Origin: Marinobacter sp. SS21
GTDB taxonomy: Bacteria > Pseudomonadota > Gammaproteobacteria > Pseudomonadales > Oleiphilaceae
Reading direction: 5' to 3'
Length of the DNA: 64,000 nucleotides
Assembly (NCBI RefSeq): GCF_028369065.1
Contig: NZ_JAQNDA010000003.1
Coordinates: 186,001 to 250,000 of the forward strand
Within the stretch, counting starts at the first letter, position 1. Each line of letters begins with the position of its first letter. Below are positions 27,713-41,408 of the stretch, piece after piece. The translations under genes were made by a program, and so were the position numbers. The notes under the pieces are model-generated. The model was not told the DNA's origin. It did not search any database and worked only from the letters and a program-made list of their open reading frames with translations.

Positions 27713-29521
27713 TCAGCCTTCCTTTACGCTGTCATCCGTTTCAGCTTCGGAAGCCTTAACCACCGGCTTGCGCAGGCGGATGTTGAGCTCCTTCAACTGC
27801 TGATCCTCGACCACACCCGGAGCCTGAGTCATCAGACAGGTAGCGCTCTGAGTTTTCGGGAAGGCGATGACGTCACGGATCGACGAAGCGCCGGTCATCA
27901 GCATGATCAGCCGATCCAAGCCAAACGCCAAGCCACCGTGGGGCGGGCAGCCGTATTTCAGGGCATCCAGCAGGAAGCCGAACTTGCTGCGAGACTCATC
28001 ATGCTCGATGCCCAGTACGCCAAACACCGTTTCCTGCATGGTTTCGTCGTGGATACGAATCGAACCACCACCCAGTTCAGTGCCGTTCAGCACCATGTCA
28101 TAGGCGCGGGACAACGCGGTCGCCGGAGCCTGGGTCAACTCTTCCGGCGTGCAGGAAGGCGCGGTGAACGGGTGGTGAATCGGCGTCAGTTGCCCGTCGC
28201 TGGTCTCCTCGAACATGGGGAAGTCGACCACCCACAGTGGTGCCCATTCGGAGGTCAGCATGTTGAGGTCATGGCCCACCTTGATCCGCAGCGCGCCCAG
28301 CGCCTCATCGACCACGTGGCGCCGGTCGGCACCGAAGAACACGATGTCGCCATCTTGAGCGGCTGACCGCTCAATGACTGCCATCGCCACCTCGTCACCC
28401 AGGAACTTGACGATGGGAGACTGCAAGCCTTCCGCGCCCTTGCTGAGGTCGTTGACCTTGATGTAGGCCAACCCTTTGGCACCGTAGATTCCGACGAACT
28501 TGGTGTATTCGTCGATCTGTTTCCGGGTCAGCTCACTGCCCTTGGGCACCCGCAACGCCGCCACTCGGCCTTTGGGGTCCTTGGCCGGTCCAGCAAAGAC
28601 CTTGAAGTCTACGCCGGCCACCAGGTCTGCCACATCAATCAGCTCCAGCGGAATTCGCAGGTCCGGCTTATCGCTGCCGTAACGGCGCATGGCCTCCTCG
28701 TATGGCATGCGAGGGAATACAGGCAAGTCCACCTTAAGCACATCCTTGAACAGCTCGCGGATCATGGACTCAGTGATCCCCATCAGGTCTTCCTCGTTGA
28801 CGAAGGAAGCCTCAATGTCGATCTGGGTAAACTCTGGCTGGCGGTCGGCCCGCAGGTCTTCGTCGCGGAAACACTTGGCAATCTGGTAGTAACGGTCCAT
28901 GCCAGACACCATCAGCAGCTGCTTGAACAGCTGGGGAGACTGTGGCAAGGCAAAAAATGAACCATTATGAGTACGACTGGGCACCAGGTAGTCCCGCGCC
29001 CCCTCCGGTGTCGCTCGGGTCAGGATGGGGGTTTCGACATCCATGAACTCGTGACGATCGAGGAAGTTGCGGATATAACTGGTCACCTTGGAGCGGAGCC
29101 GCAAACGATTCAGCATTTCCGGACGACGCAGATCCACATAACGGTAGCGGAGACGAACATCCTCACCGACGTCAACGTGCTCGTCCAGAGGGAACGGAGG
29201 CGTTGCCGCAGCGTTCAGGATGGCCAGCTCACGACCAAGCACTTCCACCTGACCGGTAGGCATGTTGTCGTTTTCGGTGCCCGCCGGACGACGACGAACC
29301 CGACCGGTGACCTGAATCACGAACTCACTGCGGACCTTTTCGGCCAGCGCGAAGCTCTCTGGCGTATCCGGATCGAACACAACCTGGGAAATACCGTCCC
29401 GGTCCCGCAGATCAAGAAAAATAACGCCCCCGTGATCCCGGCGACGATGAACCCAGCCGCACAGGGTTACATCTTGATCAATATGAGACTCGTTGATTCC
29501 ACCGCAATAATGACTGCGCAT
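27713..29521 (-). CDS. aspS: Aspartyl-tRNA synthetase, probably non-discriminating
   Basis: A 602-residue class II synthetase with an N-terminal OB fold (about 1-105), the catalytic domain with motif 2 [18 protein letters not shown], an inserted GAD domain and motif 3 [16 protein letters not shown] 29521 gives [15 protein letters not shown] 29527 is nearly as good. The anticodon-binding region reads HRRRDHGG. His30 is where E. coli has Leu and P. aeruginosa, a known non-discriminating enzyme, has His. This suggests it also charges tRNA-Asn. Confidence 0.96.
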   Translation of the reverse strand: MRSHYCGGINESHIDQDVTLCGWVHRRRDHGGVIFLDLRDRDGISQVVFDPDTPESFALAEKVRSEFVIQVTGRVRRRPAGTENDNMPTGQVEVLGRELAILNAAATPPFPLDEHVDVGEDVRLRYRYVDLRRPEMLNRLRLRSKVTSYIRNFLDRHEFMDVETPILTRATPEGARDYLVPSRTHNGSFFALPQSPQLFKQLLMVSGMDRYYQIAKCFRDEDLRADRQPEFTQIDIEASFVNEEDLMGITESMIRELFKDVLKVDLPVFPRMPYEEAMRRYGSDKPDLRIPLELIDVADLVAGVDFKVFAGPAKDPKGRVAALRVPKGSELTRKQIDEYTKFVGIYGAKGLAYIKVNDLSKGAEGLQSPIVKFLGDEVAMAVIERSAAQDGDIVFFGADRRHVVDEALGALRIKVGHDLNMLTSEWAPLWVVDFPMFEETSDGQLTPIHHPFTAPSCTPEELTQAPATALSRAYDMVLNGTELGGGSIRIHDETMQETVFGVLGIEHDESRSKFGFLLDALKYGCPPHGGLAFGLDRLIMLMTGASSIRDVIAFPKTQSATCLMTQAPGVVEDQQLKELNIRLRKPVVKASEAETDDSVKEG

Positions 29522-29561
29522 ACCCATTCCCGTTATTTCTGTGTGTGCGAAAAAGTTTGGT

Positions 29562-29804
29562 TCAGCCCGCTGCTGACTCACTGCCTGATGACGATCCCTG
29601 ATCGGCCAGATTCTTCTTGCTGCCGGTCTTGAAATCGGTTTCGTACCAACCGTTTCCGGCCAGACGGAAGCCCGCAGCAGAAATCCGCTTGCGGAACGCC
29701 GGCTCCTCACAAGTTGGGCAATCCTTGAGTGGCTCGGCACTCATTTTCTGGATGACGTCCTTCTCAAAACCACAGGCATCACATACATATTCATAGATCG
29801 GCAT
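29562..29804 (-). CDS. FmdB-type zinc ribbon protein
   Basis: An 80-residue protein starting [17 protein letters not shown], the standard FmdB/CxxC_CxxC_SSSS pattern. The two zinc knuckles are CDAC (about residues 8-11) and CPTC (about 32-35). The tail is Ser/Gly-rich. The function of this widespread family is not established. It is often found upstream of aspS, as here (40-bp gap). ATG 29804 was preferred over a longer start at 29969 because it gives the invariant N-terminus. Confidence 0.9.
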   Translation of the reverse strand: MPIYEYVCDACGFEKDVIQKMSAEPLKDCPTCEEPAFRKRISAAGFRLAGNGWYETDFKTGSKKNLADQGSSSGSESAAG

Positions 29805-30076
29805 TTTCAAAACCCCACAACATAACCAACACTGGCACCCCCGCATACTTACGGGTCCCGCCCTGCTCATATCGTCGGGTACCGCCTTGAAACGTTGCGC
29901 ACGGATGCGTCGCTCACTGACCAGGCGGCACTGGCGGACCCTACGTGAAAAGCGGGACATTATAAACACAATGCGGGCGAAAATCAGGCGCTCTTACGTA
30001 CACCGAAGCAAAGATGACGACTCGGGGCCGGGCCGCTAGAATAGCTTGCTCCCATTACACTGACCGGAGTATCTGC

Positions 30077-30721
30077 GTGTCCTCCCGAGCCGAACAGAAA
30101 CTGAAGACCCGCCGAGCCTTGATGGACGCCGCCCTGGCGCAACTGAGCGAGGAGCGCGGCTTTGGTAGTCTCAGCCTGAGGGAGGTTGCCCGGGAAGCCG
30201 GAATTGCCCCGACGTCTTTCTACCGCCACTTTTCCGAACTCGACGAACTGGGATTGGCACTGGTGGATGAAGGCGGGGTAGCCCTACGCCAGCTCATGCG
30301 CCAGGCCCGCAAGCGCATCGCCCGCAACGGCAGCGCCATCAGCACCTCGGTGGACACCTTCATGGAGTACCTGGTCAATAACGCCAACCTGTTCCGGCTG
30401 ATGTTGCGGGAGCGCACCGGCGTTTCGAAACCGTTCCGGACCGCCATCAAGGCCGAAATCGATCATTTTGTCACCGAGCTGGCCGACGACCTCAGACGAA
30501 TTACCGAGGAGCAGAATCAACCCTTGTCCGATGCACGCCTGGTGGCCGAAGCCATGGTCACCCTGGTATTCAACCAGGGTGCCGAGGCGCTGGATGCGTC
30601 CCCCAAGGATCGCGAGACCCTCAAGGAGAAGCTGAAGCTCGAGCTTCGGATGATCTTGCTTGGCTCACAGACTCTGGCCAAACTCGCCAAGGTTGAGGGT
30701 CGTCACTCGGACGCTACCTAG
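30077..30721 (+). CDS. fabR: TetR-family repressor of unsaturated fatty acid synthesis FabR
   Basis: A 214-residue TetR regulator whose N-terminus ([20 protein letters not shown]) and helix-turn-helix ([20 protein letters not shown]) closely follow E. coli FabR along the length. FabR senses the unsaturated/saturated acyl pool and represses fabA/fabB or desaturase genes, none of which is in this window. GTG 30077 has GGAG 9 bp upstream and matches the family start; longer starts add unrelated sequence. Its last 4 bp overlap the convergent HIT gene. Confidence 0.92.
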   Translation: MSSRAEQKLKTRRALMDAALAQLSEERGFGSLSLREVAREAGIAPTSFYRHFSELDELGLALVDEGGVALRQLMRQARKRIARNGSAISTSVDTFMEYLVNNANLFRLMLRERTGVSKPFRTAIKAEIDHFVTELADDLRRITEEQNQPLSDARLVAEAMVTLVFNQGAEALDASPKDRETLKEKLKLELRMILLGSQTLAKLAKVEGRHSDAT

Positions 30722-31143
30722 AGCCGCCTGAGCTCCGCCAGCACAGGCTCCAGATCCTGCAATCGTCGCTCCAACGCACGGGCCTCATAAGGCACCGCAG
30801 GCTGCTTGCCCCAGACTGGCGCCGGCCAGGCCGGATCGCCGACGTAGCGAACGATATGATGGAGGTGCAGTTGGGGCACCATGTTACCCAGCGCAGCAAC
30901 ATTGAGCTTGTCACCGCCGAAGACCCGCATCATCCCCTCGCCCAACGCCGACGACTCACGCCAAAGTTGTGCCTGATCGGCCGCCCCCAGTTCGTAGATC
31001 TCTCGAACCCCGAGCCGGCGGGGCACCAACAACACCCACGGCCAAGTCGCGTCGTTCATCAACCGGATGTCACACAGTGCGCTGGTGCCGAGTGTGATCG
31101 TGTCTGCACTCAGCTGCTCATGCAGGCGGAAATCTGCAGTCAT
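30718..31143 (-). CDS. HIT-family nucleotide-binding protein
   Basis: A 141-residue protein with [24 protein letters not shown] near residue 94. This is the HIT motif of a proteobacterial subgroup in which the first His is Gln (QLHLHH), followed by the PxPVWG segment. HIT proteins hydrolyse or transfer nucleotide phosphoesters; the substrate of this group is not settled. It lies 3 bp after ugd at the end of the guaB-guaA-tadA-galE-ugd run and overlaps the end of fabR by 4 bp. Confidence 0.9.
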   Translation of the reverse strand: MTADFRLHEQLSADTITLGTSALCDIRLMNDATWPWVLLVPRRLGVREIYELGAADQAQLWRESSALGEGMMRVFGGDKLNVAALGNMVPQLHLHHIVRYVGDPAWPAPVWGKQPAVPYEARALERRLQDLEPVLAELRRL

Positions 31144-31146
31144 GAT

Positions 31147-32490
31147 TCAACCCGCATGAAACTGGTTGCGTCCGCGACCAATGGCGTAATACGCCAGGCC
31201 ATGCCGGTCGAGCATCTCACTTTCGTAGAGGTTGCGGCCATCGAAAATGACCGGCTCACGCAGAGCCTCGGTAATGCCGGCAAAATCCGGAGAGCGAAAC
31301 TCCTTCCACTCCGTGCAGATGACCAACACATCCGCACCCTTGAGCGCCTGTTCCTTGGTGCCACAAAGCGTCAAGCCGTCCTGATCACCATAGATTCGCT
31401 GGGTTTCCTTCATCGCTTCAGGATCGAACGCCTGCACTTGGGCACCGGCCTCCCATAACGACTCCATAAGCGTCCGGGACGAGGCCTCACGCATGTCGTC
31501 GGTATTGGGTTTGAATGACAACCCCCACAACGCCACGACCTTGCCCTGCAACTGGCCCTGGAAATAATGGCTGACCTTGTCAAACAGCACATGCTTCTGC
31601 GCATGGTTGACCGCCTCCACCGCATGCAGCAGGCGGGCATCGTAATCGCAACTACGAGCCGTCCGCGCTAGCGCCTGAACGTCCTTCGGAAAACAGGAGC
31701 CACCATAGCCACAGCCTGGGTAGATGAAATGGTAGCCAATTCGCGGATCGGACCCAATGCCACGACGGACCGCCTCGACATCCGCACCCAATCGCTCGGC
31801 CAGGTTGGCAATTTCGTTCATGAAACTGATCTTGGTCGCCAGCATGGCGTTCGCCGCGTATTTGGTCAGCTCAGCGGATCGTACGTCCATGAAAATCATT
31901 CGATCGTGGTTGCGGTTAAACGGGTAGTACACCTCCCGCAATAGGTCCTGGGCACGAGGGCTGTCCGTGCCGACCACAATGCGGTCAGGCTTCATGAAAT
32001 CGTTGACGGCCGCACCTTCCTTGAGGAACTCGGGATTGGACACCACGTCAAATTCCAGCTCCAGGCCACGATGATCGAGTTCGGCACGGGCGGCGGCGCG
32101 GACCTTATCGGCCGTCCCCACCGGCACGGTGGACTTGTCGACAATCACCTTGTAATCCGTCATGTACTGGCCAATGGTACGAGCCACAGCCGTGACGTAC
32201 TGCAAATCAGCGGATCCATCCTCATCCGGCGGCGTACCGACTGCGATGAACTGCAGCACACCGTGCTCGACCGCCTGCTCGGCGTTGGTGGTGAACGCCA
32301 GCCGACCCGCTTCGGCATTGTGCTTAACGATGGCGTCAAGACCTGGCTCGTAAATCGGAATCTGGCCTTGCAGGAGTTGGTCAATTTTACTTTGATCAAC
32401 ATCCATGCAGAGCACATCGTGACCGACATCGGCCAGACAGGCCCCAGTCACCAAACCCACGTAGCCCGTGCCGAAAATTGTAATCTTCAT
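31147..32490 (-). CDS. ugd: UDP-glucose 6-dehydrogenase Ugd
   Basis: A 447-residue enzyme making UDP-glucuronate from UDP-glucose with two NAD+. It has the N-terminal Rossmann motif [14 protein letters not shown], the catalytic Cys in [17 protein letters not shown] and the C-terminal UDP-binding domain with [17 protein letters not shown]. Its substrate comes from GalU (7077-7913) and its product feeds the 4-epimerase (9871-10878). It lies 38 bp after galE and 3 bp before the HIT gene. Confidence 0.97.
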   Translation of the reverse strand: MKITIFGTGYVGLVTGACLADVGHDVLCMDVDQSKIDQLLQGQIPIYEPGLDAIVKHNAEAGRLAFTTNAEQAVEHGVLQFIAVGTPPDEDGSADLQYVTAVARTIGQYMTDYKVIVDKSTVPVGTADKVRAAARAELDHRGLELEFDVVSNPEFLKEGAAVNDFMKPDRIVVGTDSPRAQDLLREVYYPFNRNHDRMIFMDVRSAELTKYAANAMLATKISFMNEIANLAERLGADVEAVRRGIGSDPRIGYHFIYPGCGYGGSCFPKDVQALARTARSCDYDARLLHAVEAVNHAQKHVLFDKVSHYFQGQLQGKVVALWGLSFKPNTDDMREASSRTLMESLWEAGAQVQAFDPEAMKETQRIYGDQDGLTLCGTKEQALKGADVLVICTEWKEFRSPDFAGITEALREPVIFDGRNLYESEMLDRHGLAYYAIGRGRNQFHAG

Positions 32491-32528
32491 TTAGAGGTTC
32501 CCTGTTTCAATCAATACTGCAGGCAAGG

Positions 32529-33524
32529 TTAGCGAGACTCGCCAGACCGCCTTTCCTGCCATATCCGTTCCCAGTTAAGGGCAGTACTAACAATCACATC
32601 CAGGTTATCGTAATCCGGTTTCCAGCCGAGTTTTCCGGTGATGCGCTGGTTGTCGGCCATTAGCGCGGCGGGATCGCCGGCGCGACGGCCGGTTTCCGTG
32701 ACCGCAAATTCCACCCCGGACTGTTCGCGCACCACATCGATCACTTCACGCACGGTAAAACCGCGGCCATAGCCACAGTTGAACACTTCGGATTCGCCAC
32801 CGGAGGCCATGTAGTCAAGGGCCATCACATGGGCCTTGGCCAGATCCTCGACATGGATGTAATCGCGAATGCAGGTTCCGTCCCGGGTATCGTAATCGGT
32901 GCCGAACACGCTCATTCCATCACGAGTTCCGGTGACACACTCACAGGCCACCTTGATCAGATGGGTTGCCTCGGGTGTCGCCTGCCCCAACAACCCTTCC
33001 GGATTGGCGCCAGCCACGTTGAAGTACCGAAGGATCACATAGTTGAGAGCGGAGGAGGCGGCGAGATCCATGATCATCCGCTCGCTCATCATCTTCGACG
33101 CCCCATAGGGATTGATGGGCGCCAGCGGCAAATCCTCGGTCAGCACTGTCTGTGCCGGCATGCCATAGACCGCAGCTGTGGACGAGAACACCAGATAAGG
33201 AACCCGGTGCCGTTCGACGGCCTTCAGCAGATTCAGGGTATTACGCGTATTGTTACTGTAGTATTTCAGAGGGTTGGCGACAGATTCGGGCACCACGATG
33301 TTGGCCGCAAAATGCAGCACTGCCTCGAAGTCGTGGGCCCGGAATACCGCCTCAATGGCAGCGTCGTCTGCCAAATCCCCCACCACCAGCTCTCCGTAAG
33401 TTACCGCCCAGCGATACCCGGTGGAGAGATTATCGAACACCACGATGTCATGCCCGGCCTCACCAAGTTGCCGGACCACGTGGCTACCAATATAGCCCGC
33501 GCCGCCAGTTACCAGAACTTTCAT
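32529..33524 (-). CDS. galE: UDP-glucose 4-epimerase GalE
   Basis: A 331-residue extended SDR enzyme that interconverts UDP-glucose and UDP-galactose. It has the NAD motif TGGAGYIGSH at residues 6-15, catalytic Tyr/Lys in YGASK and the GalE-type GTCIRDYIHVEDLAKAH. ATG 33524 gives the canonical MKVLVTGGAGYIG; the ribosome-binding AAGGAG is 12 bp away, rather far, and a GTG at 33536 is an alternative. It follows tadA by 8 bp. Confidence 0.95.
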   Translation of the reverse strand: MKVLVTGGAGYIGSHVVRQLGEAGHDIVVFDNLSTGYRWAVTYGELVVGDLADDAAIEAVFRAHDFEAVLHFAANIVVPESVANPLKYYSNNTRNTLNLLKAVERHRVPYLVFSSTAAVYGMPAQTVLTEDLPLAPINPYGASKMMSERMIMDLAASSALNYVILRYFNVAGANPEGLLGQATPEATHLIKVACECVTGTRDGMSVFGTDYDTRDGTCIRDYIHVEDLAKAHVMALDYMASGGESEVFNCGYGRGFTVREVIDVVREQSGVEFAVTETGRRAGDPAALMADNQRITGKLGWKPDYDNLDVIVSTALNWERIWQERRSGESR

Positions 33525-33532
33525 AGTGCGCT

Positions 33533-35616
<2,084 letters not shown>

Positions 35617-35680
35617 GAGTTCCTCAAATCAGAAGTAATGGATCCGGGACAGGACTGACCCGGATCAGAAACAGCGGGGA

Positions 35681-37231
<1,551 letters not shown>

Positions 37232-37241
37232 TTAATCGGAC

Positions 37242-37271
37242 TATTATAAAACCGTGCGCACGGACAGTAAA
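37242..37271 (-). promoter_or_regulatory. guaB promoter with a palindrome in the spacer
   Basis: On the minus strand a perfect TATAAT (37247-37242) lies 18 bp after TTTACT (37271-37266). Between them is the 12-bp perfect palindrome CCGTGCGCACGG (37252-37263). The region after the -10 starts AGTCCG, moderately GC-rich as in growth-rate-controlled promoters. The palindrome looks like an operator, but it is not the PurR consensus. Confidence 0.55.
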
Positions 37272-37378
37272 CTGCACACATCTGAACTCTGCATTGCATC
37301 TTTTTGAATTTCCGTTACTTTTACCCCGGCTTTTTTTCGGAATTCACGTATAAAAATTCACACAAGTATCAGGATTGC

Positions 37379-38725
37379 ATGGACAATTTCGTCACGCCCA
37401 GCCGCCCAAGAGCGCTGACCGTCAGTGAACTCAATCATCAGGTTCGCCACCTGCTCGAAACCAGTTTCATGCAAGCCTGGATCGAAGGCGAGCTGTCCAG
37501 CTTCTCCCGGCCGTCCTCCGGCCACTGGTACTTCACCCTCAAAGACAGCAAGTGCCAGGTGCGTTGCGCAATGTTCCGCGGCTATAACCAGAGGGTCCGC
37601 ACCCTGCCAAAGGAGGGCGACCAGGTACGCATCCGTGGCAAAGTGAGCCTGTACGAGAACCGGGGCGATTATCAGATCATTGTTGAGCAATTGGAGCCGG
37701 CCGGATTGGGTGCGCTGCAACAGGCCTTTGAAGCCCTGAAGCAAAAGCTCGGGAGCGAGGGCCTGTTCGATATCGCCAACAAGCGCCCCATTCCGTTCCC
37801 GCCCAGGCACATTGGCGTGATCACCTCGCCTACCGGCGCCGCCATCCATGACATTCTGACGGTACTGGCCCGCCGCTGCCCGGCCGTCCCCGTCACCCTC
37901 TATCCGACTGCCGTGCAGGGCCCGGCGGCCGCCGGCGACATTGTCCAGGCCATTGAGGCGGCGCAACGGCACAACCAAGCGGACGTGCTGATCATCGGCC
38001 GTGGCGGCGGCTCGCTGGAAGACCTGTGGAGTTTTAATGAAGAACGGGTGGCGAGAGCGATTGCCCAGTGCCGCATTCCGACGGTCAGCGCAGTGGGCCA
38101 TGAAGTGGATGTGACCATTGCGGATTTCGTCGCCGACCTGCGTGCGCCCACACCGTCAGCCGCTGCCGAAAAAGTATCGCCGGACCAGCTGGAATGGTTG
38201 CGTCGTCTGGACGAACTGCAGCTCCGCCTGCACCACGCCGCGATCAGACATACCCGACGGCAGCGGACGGCGCTTGACCACCTCTCCGCCCGCCTGAGGG
38301 ATCCTCGCCGGGAGTTACTGGAAAAAGGCCAGCGGTTAGATGACCTGGAGCTGCGCCTGCGCACCGCCATCACACAGCGTACCGAGGCAGCATCAACCCG
38401 AGCGGACCATCTGGCCAGCCGACTTCAGCAGCAGTCACCACGCCGATCACTGAACCAGCACAGCACCCTTGTCCTGCAATTACAGCAACGACTGCAGCAA
38501 GGCATTGCCAAGCGCATGCAACACCATCGAGACCAACTGAACCACCTGGGACAAACGCTACACGTCGTTAGCCCCCTGGCTACCCTGGGCCGAGGTTATG
38601 CGATTGTCCAGGACAGCAACCGGAACATCGTACGGCGCGCCAACGAACTCGCCACCGGCGACACCATCACCGCCCGACTGGCCGATGGAACCCTGCAGGC
38701 AAAGATCACCGGCACCACCGACTAA
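37379..38725 (+). CDS. xseA: Exodeoxyribonuclease VII large subunit XseA
   Basis: A 448-residue nuclease subunit with an N-terminal OB fold (about 12-110, [23 protein letters not shown]), a catalytic core containing [14 protein letters not shown] and [10 protein letters not shown], and a long C-terminal coiled-coil. ATG 37379 has AGGA 5 bp upstream. It is divergent from guaB, as in E. coli. The small subunit gene xseB is not in this window. Confidence 0.96.
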   Translation: MDNFVTPSRPRALTVSELNHQVRHLLETSFMQAWIEGELSSFSRPSSGHWYFTLKDSKCQVRCAMFRGYNQRVRTLPKEGDQVRIRGKVSLYENRGDYQIIVEQLEPAGLGALQQAFEALKQKLGSEGLFDIANKRPIPFPPRHIGVITSPTGAAIHDILTVLARRCPAVPVTLYPTAVQGPAAAGDIVQAIEAAQRHNQADVLIIGRGGGSLEDLWSFNEERVARAIAQCRIPTVSAVGHEVDVTIADFVADLRAPTPSAAAEKVSPDQLEWLRRLDELQLRLHHAAIRHTRRQRTALDHLSARLRDPRRELLEKGQRLDDLELRLRTAITQRTEAASTRADHLASRLQQQSPRRSLNQHSTLVLQLQQRLQQGIAKRMQHHRDQLNHLGQTLHVVSPLATLGRGYAIVQDSNRNIVRRANELATGDTITARLADGTLQAKITGTTD

Positions 38726-38905
38726 GCGCCCCCCGCCTCAACGCCGCCCCCACTCTGCCATACGCAGGCCCAGACCAGTCCCACAACAGCCTTAGCCAAT
38801 GGTCTAGTGGTGTGAATCAATGAAGCGCCTACAGTCTGGTAGTGGGTTCTGCACAGACTCCCTGACAACAACAACCACAATAGTTATCGGGAACCAGGTG
38901 AGCTT

Positions 38906-40777
38906 ATGATCTACCATTCTGAGTTCAAGCGATCGATTGAACGACCCAAGGAATTTTGGCGCCAGCAGGCCAAACTGATTGATTGGATGCAGTTTCCCGA
39001 AACCATTTGGGAAGCCAATGACAACGGACATGGGCGCTGGTTTCCCGATGGTGTACTCAACAGCTCCGATCTTGCACTGGACGCCAACCTACGCGCCGGC
39101 CGGGGAAGTCAGACCGCGCTGATTTACGACTCGCCGGTCACCAACTGCCAGCAGTCCTACACCTTCCAGCAACTTACAGAGGAAGTGGCGGTATTTGCCG
39201 GGGCCCTGAACCGTCAAGGCATCGCCAAGGGCGACCGGGTGCTCATCTACATGCCCATGATCCCCCAGGCGGTTATCGCCATGTTGGCCTGCGCTCGCAT
39301 TGGCGCAATCCATTCGGTGGTGTTTGGTGGCTTTGCCCCCCATGAAGTCGCCGTCCGCATCGACGATGCCCAACCTAAAGCCATCGTCACCGCCTCGTGC
39401 GGCATCGAGACAGACAAGGTGCTGCCCTACAAGCCTTTGGTGGACAGCGCCATCGACCAGGCGTGCCACAAGCCAGCATGCTGCATCGTTTTTCAACGTC
39501 CCCAGGCCCGTGCGGAGCTGAAGCCTGACCGTGACCTCGACTGGAATGAATTGGTGGCCAATGCGGAACCGCTGGCACCGGTACCGGTCCAGGCCACTGA
39601 CCCCCTTTACATCCTGTACACCTCTGGAACAACGGGCAAACCCAAAGGCGTGGTTAGAGACAATGGCGGTCACGCGGTCGCGATGCGCTACAGCATGTCC
39701 ATGGTATACGACGCCAAACCCGGCGATGTGTTCTGGGCGGCATCCGACGTGGGCTGGGTGGTTGGCCACAGCTATATCGTATATGCCCCCCTCATCTCCG
39801 GGTGCACCACCGTGCTTTACGAAGGCAAGCCGGTGCGTACGCCGGATGCCGGCGCCTTCTGGCGCGTCTGCCAGGACCATGGCGTTAACCTGCTGTTCAC
39901 AGCACCCACCGCCTTCCGGGCCGTACGCAAGGAAGACCCAGAGGCCGACCTGCTCAGGAAGTACAACATCAGCTCCCTGCGGCGAATCTTCCTGGCAGGG
40001 GAACGATTGGACCCGCCGACTTACGAGTGGCTCAGCGAACAAACCCACCTCCCGATTTTGGATCACTGGTGGCAGACCGAAACAGGTTGGGCGATTTGCT
40101 GCAACCCGGTTGGCCTGGAAATGGTTACCCCCAAACCCGGGTCTGCCACCTTTCCTACGCCGGGTTTCGATGTCCAGATCCTCGATTCGCAAGGCCATGT
40201 AGCAGATACCGGAGTACAGGGCCAGGTGGCAATCAGGCTCCCGCTGCCCCCGGGATGCCTCACCACCATCTGGGGGGACGACGATCGTTTTCAGAACACC
40301 TACCTCGCCCCCATACCGGGCTATTACAGCTCTGGCGATGGCGGCTATGTCGACGATGAAGGCTATGTCTTTATCATGGGCCGCACCGACGACGTCATTA
40401 ATGTGGCCGGCCACCGCTTATCAACCGGTGAGATGGAAGAGATCCTGGCGTCCCACCCCGCCGTTGCCGAATGTTGTGTCGTTGGCGCCCATGACAATCT
40501 CAAAGGCCAAGTGCCGATAGGTCTGGTCCTGGTCAAGGACGGTGCCACTATTGCCCACGACGAACTGGAAGACGAGTTGGTGGAAATGGTACGCGAACGC
40601 ATTGGCGCCATCGCGTGCCTAAAACAGGCGATGGTGGTGGAAAGGCTGCCCAAGACCCGCTCAGGCAAGATCCTCCGGCGGGTGATTCGCCAGATCGCCG
40701 ATGGCGAGGAGTACACCATTCCAAGCACCATCGATGATCCCGCAATCCTTGAGGAGATCCGGCAACAGTTCAGCTAA
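38906..40777 (+). CDS. prpE: Propionyl-CoA synthetase PrpE
   Basis: A 623-residue acyl-CoA synthetase activating propionate with ATP and CoA. The AMP motif is YTSGTTGKPKGVVRDNGGH, where RDNGGH is typical of PrpE rather than acetyl-CoA synthetase. DHWWQTETGW and the C-terminal KTRSGKILRR (acetylatable Lys) are also present. It starts at ATG 38906 behind AGGTGAGCTT. It supplies propionyl-CoA to the PrpBC/AcnD cluster but lies about 32 kb from it and has no TTGTnnACAA operator upstream, so it is probably controlled separately. Confidence 0.92.
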   Translation: MIYHSEFKRSIERPKEFWRQQAKLIDWMQFPETIWEANDNGHGRWFPDGVLNSSDLALDANLRAGRGSQTALIYDSPVTNCQQSYTFQQLTEEVAVFAGALNRQGIAKGDRVLIYMPMIPQAVIAMLACARIGAIHSVVFGGFAPHEVAVRIDDAQPKAIVTASCGIETDKVLPYKPLVDSAIDQACHKPACCIVFQRPQARAELKPDRDLDWNELVANAEPLAPVPVQATDPLYILYTSGTTGKPKGVVRDNGGHAVAMRYSMSMVYDAKPGDVFWAASDVGWVVGHSYIVYAPLISGCTTVLYEGKPVRTPDAGAFWRVCQDHGVNLLFTAPTAFRAVRKEDPEADLLRKYNISSLRRIFLAGERLDPPTYEWLSEQTHLPILDHWWQTETGWAICCNPVGLEMVTPKPGSATFPTPGFDVQILDSQGHVADTGVQGQVAIRLPLPPGCLTTIWGDDDRFQNTYLAPIPGYYSSGDGGYVDDEGYVFIMGRTDDVINVAGHRLSTGEMEEILASHPAVAECCVVGAHDNLKGQVPIGLVLVKDGATIAHDELEDELVEMVRERIGAIACLKQAMVVERLPKTRSGKILRRVIRQIADGEEYTIPSTIDDPAILEEIRQQFS

Positions 40778-41097
40778 CGGAAGCTTGATCACAGTCGCAA
40801 CAGGCAGCCGAATCATCCGTACCGGGGTGGCAACACTCCGGTGACAAGGCGTTGTTTTTTATCTGTAAAAATAACCGAATTGGTTAAAAAAAAGGCGTTG
40901 ACGCCCCCCAATCTCGGTCTATACTGAATTTGCTGTGAAAAGACAGCGGTATTTGGTGAAAGCGTTACAACGTCCTGCTCGCAAGCGATTCGTTGCTCCT
41001 TCCTCGGTACGCTCTGGTTTTCTCAGCATCGCATATTCCGTAAGGAATATTGGACGGTCCCGTGAGGGCATACATTTCGGATACACAGGAAAGATCG
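40778..41097 (+). promoter_or_regulatory. Promoter and long 5' leader of the cold-shock gene
   Basis: This 320-bp gap holds a promoter TTGACG (40898-40903), 16 bp, TATACT (40920-40925), preceded by an A-rich UP-like stretch. Transcription from about 40932 would give a leader of roughly 165 nt before the cold-shock ORF. That matches the cspA group, whose leader folds differently in the cold. I did not find a clear cold-box consensus. No gene is seen in the first 120 bp. Confidence 0.65.
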
Positions 41098-41307
41098 ATG
41101 TCTGATACAAAAACTGGCCACGTCAAGTGGTTCAACGAAGCCAAGGGTTTCGGTTTCATTGCTCAGGAAGGCGGTAGTGACGTGTTCGTTCATTACAGCG
41201 CAATCAACTCAAGCGGGTTCCGCACTCTGGCCGAAGGTCAGCAGGTGCAGTTCACCGTGACACAGGGACCCAAAGGTCCTCAGGCGGAAAACGTAACCCC
41301 TGTTTAA
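41098..41307 (+). CDS. Cold-shock protein (CspA family)
   Basis: A 69-residue single OB-fold protein. RNP1 reads KGFGFI (about 17-22) and RNP2 reads VFVHY (about 31-35). The N-terminal [15 protein letters not shown] is family-standard. It binds single-stranded RNA or DNA and acts as an RNA chaperone. AGGAAAG precedes ATG 41098. It is a single gene with its own promoter, long leader and strong terminator. Which paralogue (cspA, cspD or other) cannot be decided from sequence alone. Confidence 0.95.
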   Translation: MSDTKTGHVKWFNEAKGFGFIAQEGGSDVFVHYSAINSSGFRTLAEGQQVQFTVTQGPKGPQAENVTPV

Positions 41308-41350
41308 GGTTATGCGCAGTTTTCTGCCCCATGCCCCTCACGGGTAATGG

Positions 41351-41388
41351 CCACTAAAAAAGCCGGCAACTGCCGGCTTTTTTAGTGG
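41351..41388. terminator. Bidirectional terminator between cold-shock gene and leuA
   Basis: A perfect 18-bp inverted repeat, CCACTAAAAAAGCCGGCA and its complement, separated by only AC. The GC core GCCGGCA is bracketed by A6 and T6, so it terminates transcription from both convergent genes. Confidence 0.95.
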
Positions 41389-41408
41389 GAGGATTCCAGT
41401 GGGAAGGA

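Noticed and set aside
29970..30076. FabR autoregulatory operator upstream of fabR
   Set aside because: TACGTACACCG (29996-30004 area) looks vaguely similar, but no good palindrome matching known FabR or DesT sites was found.
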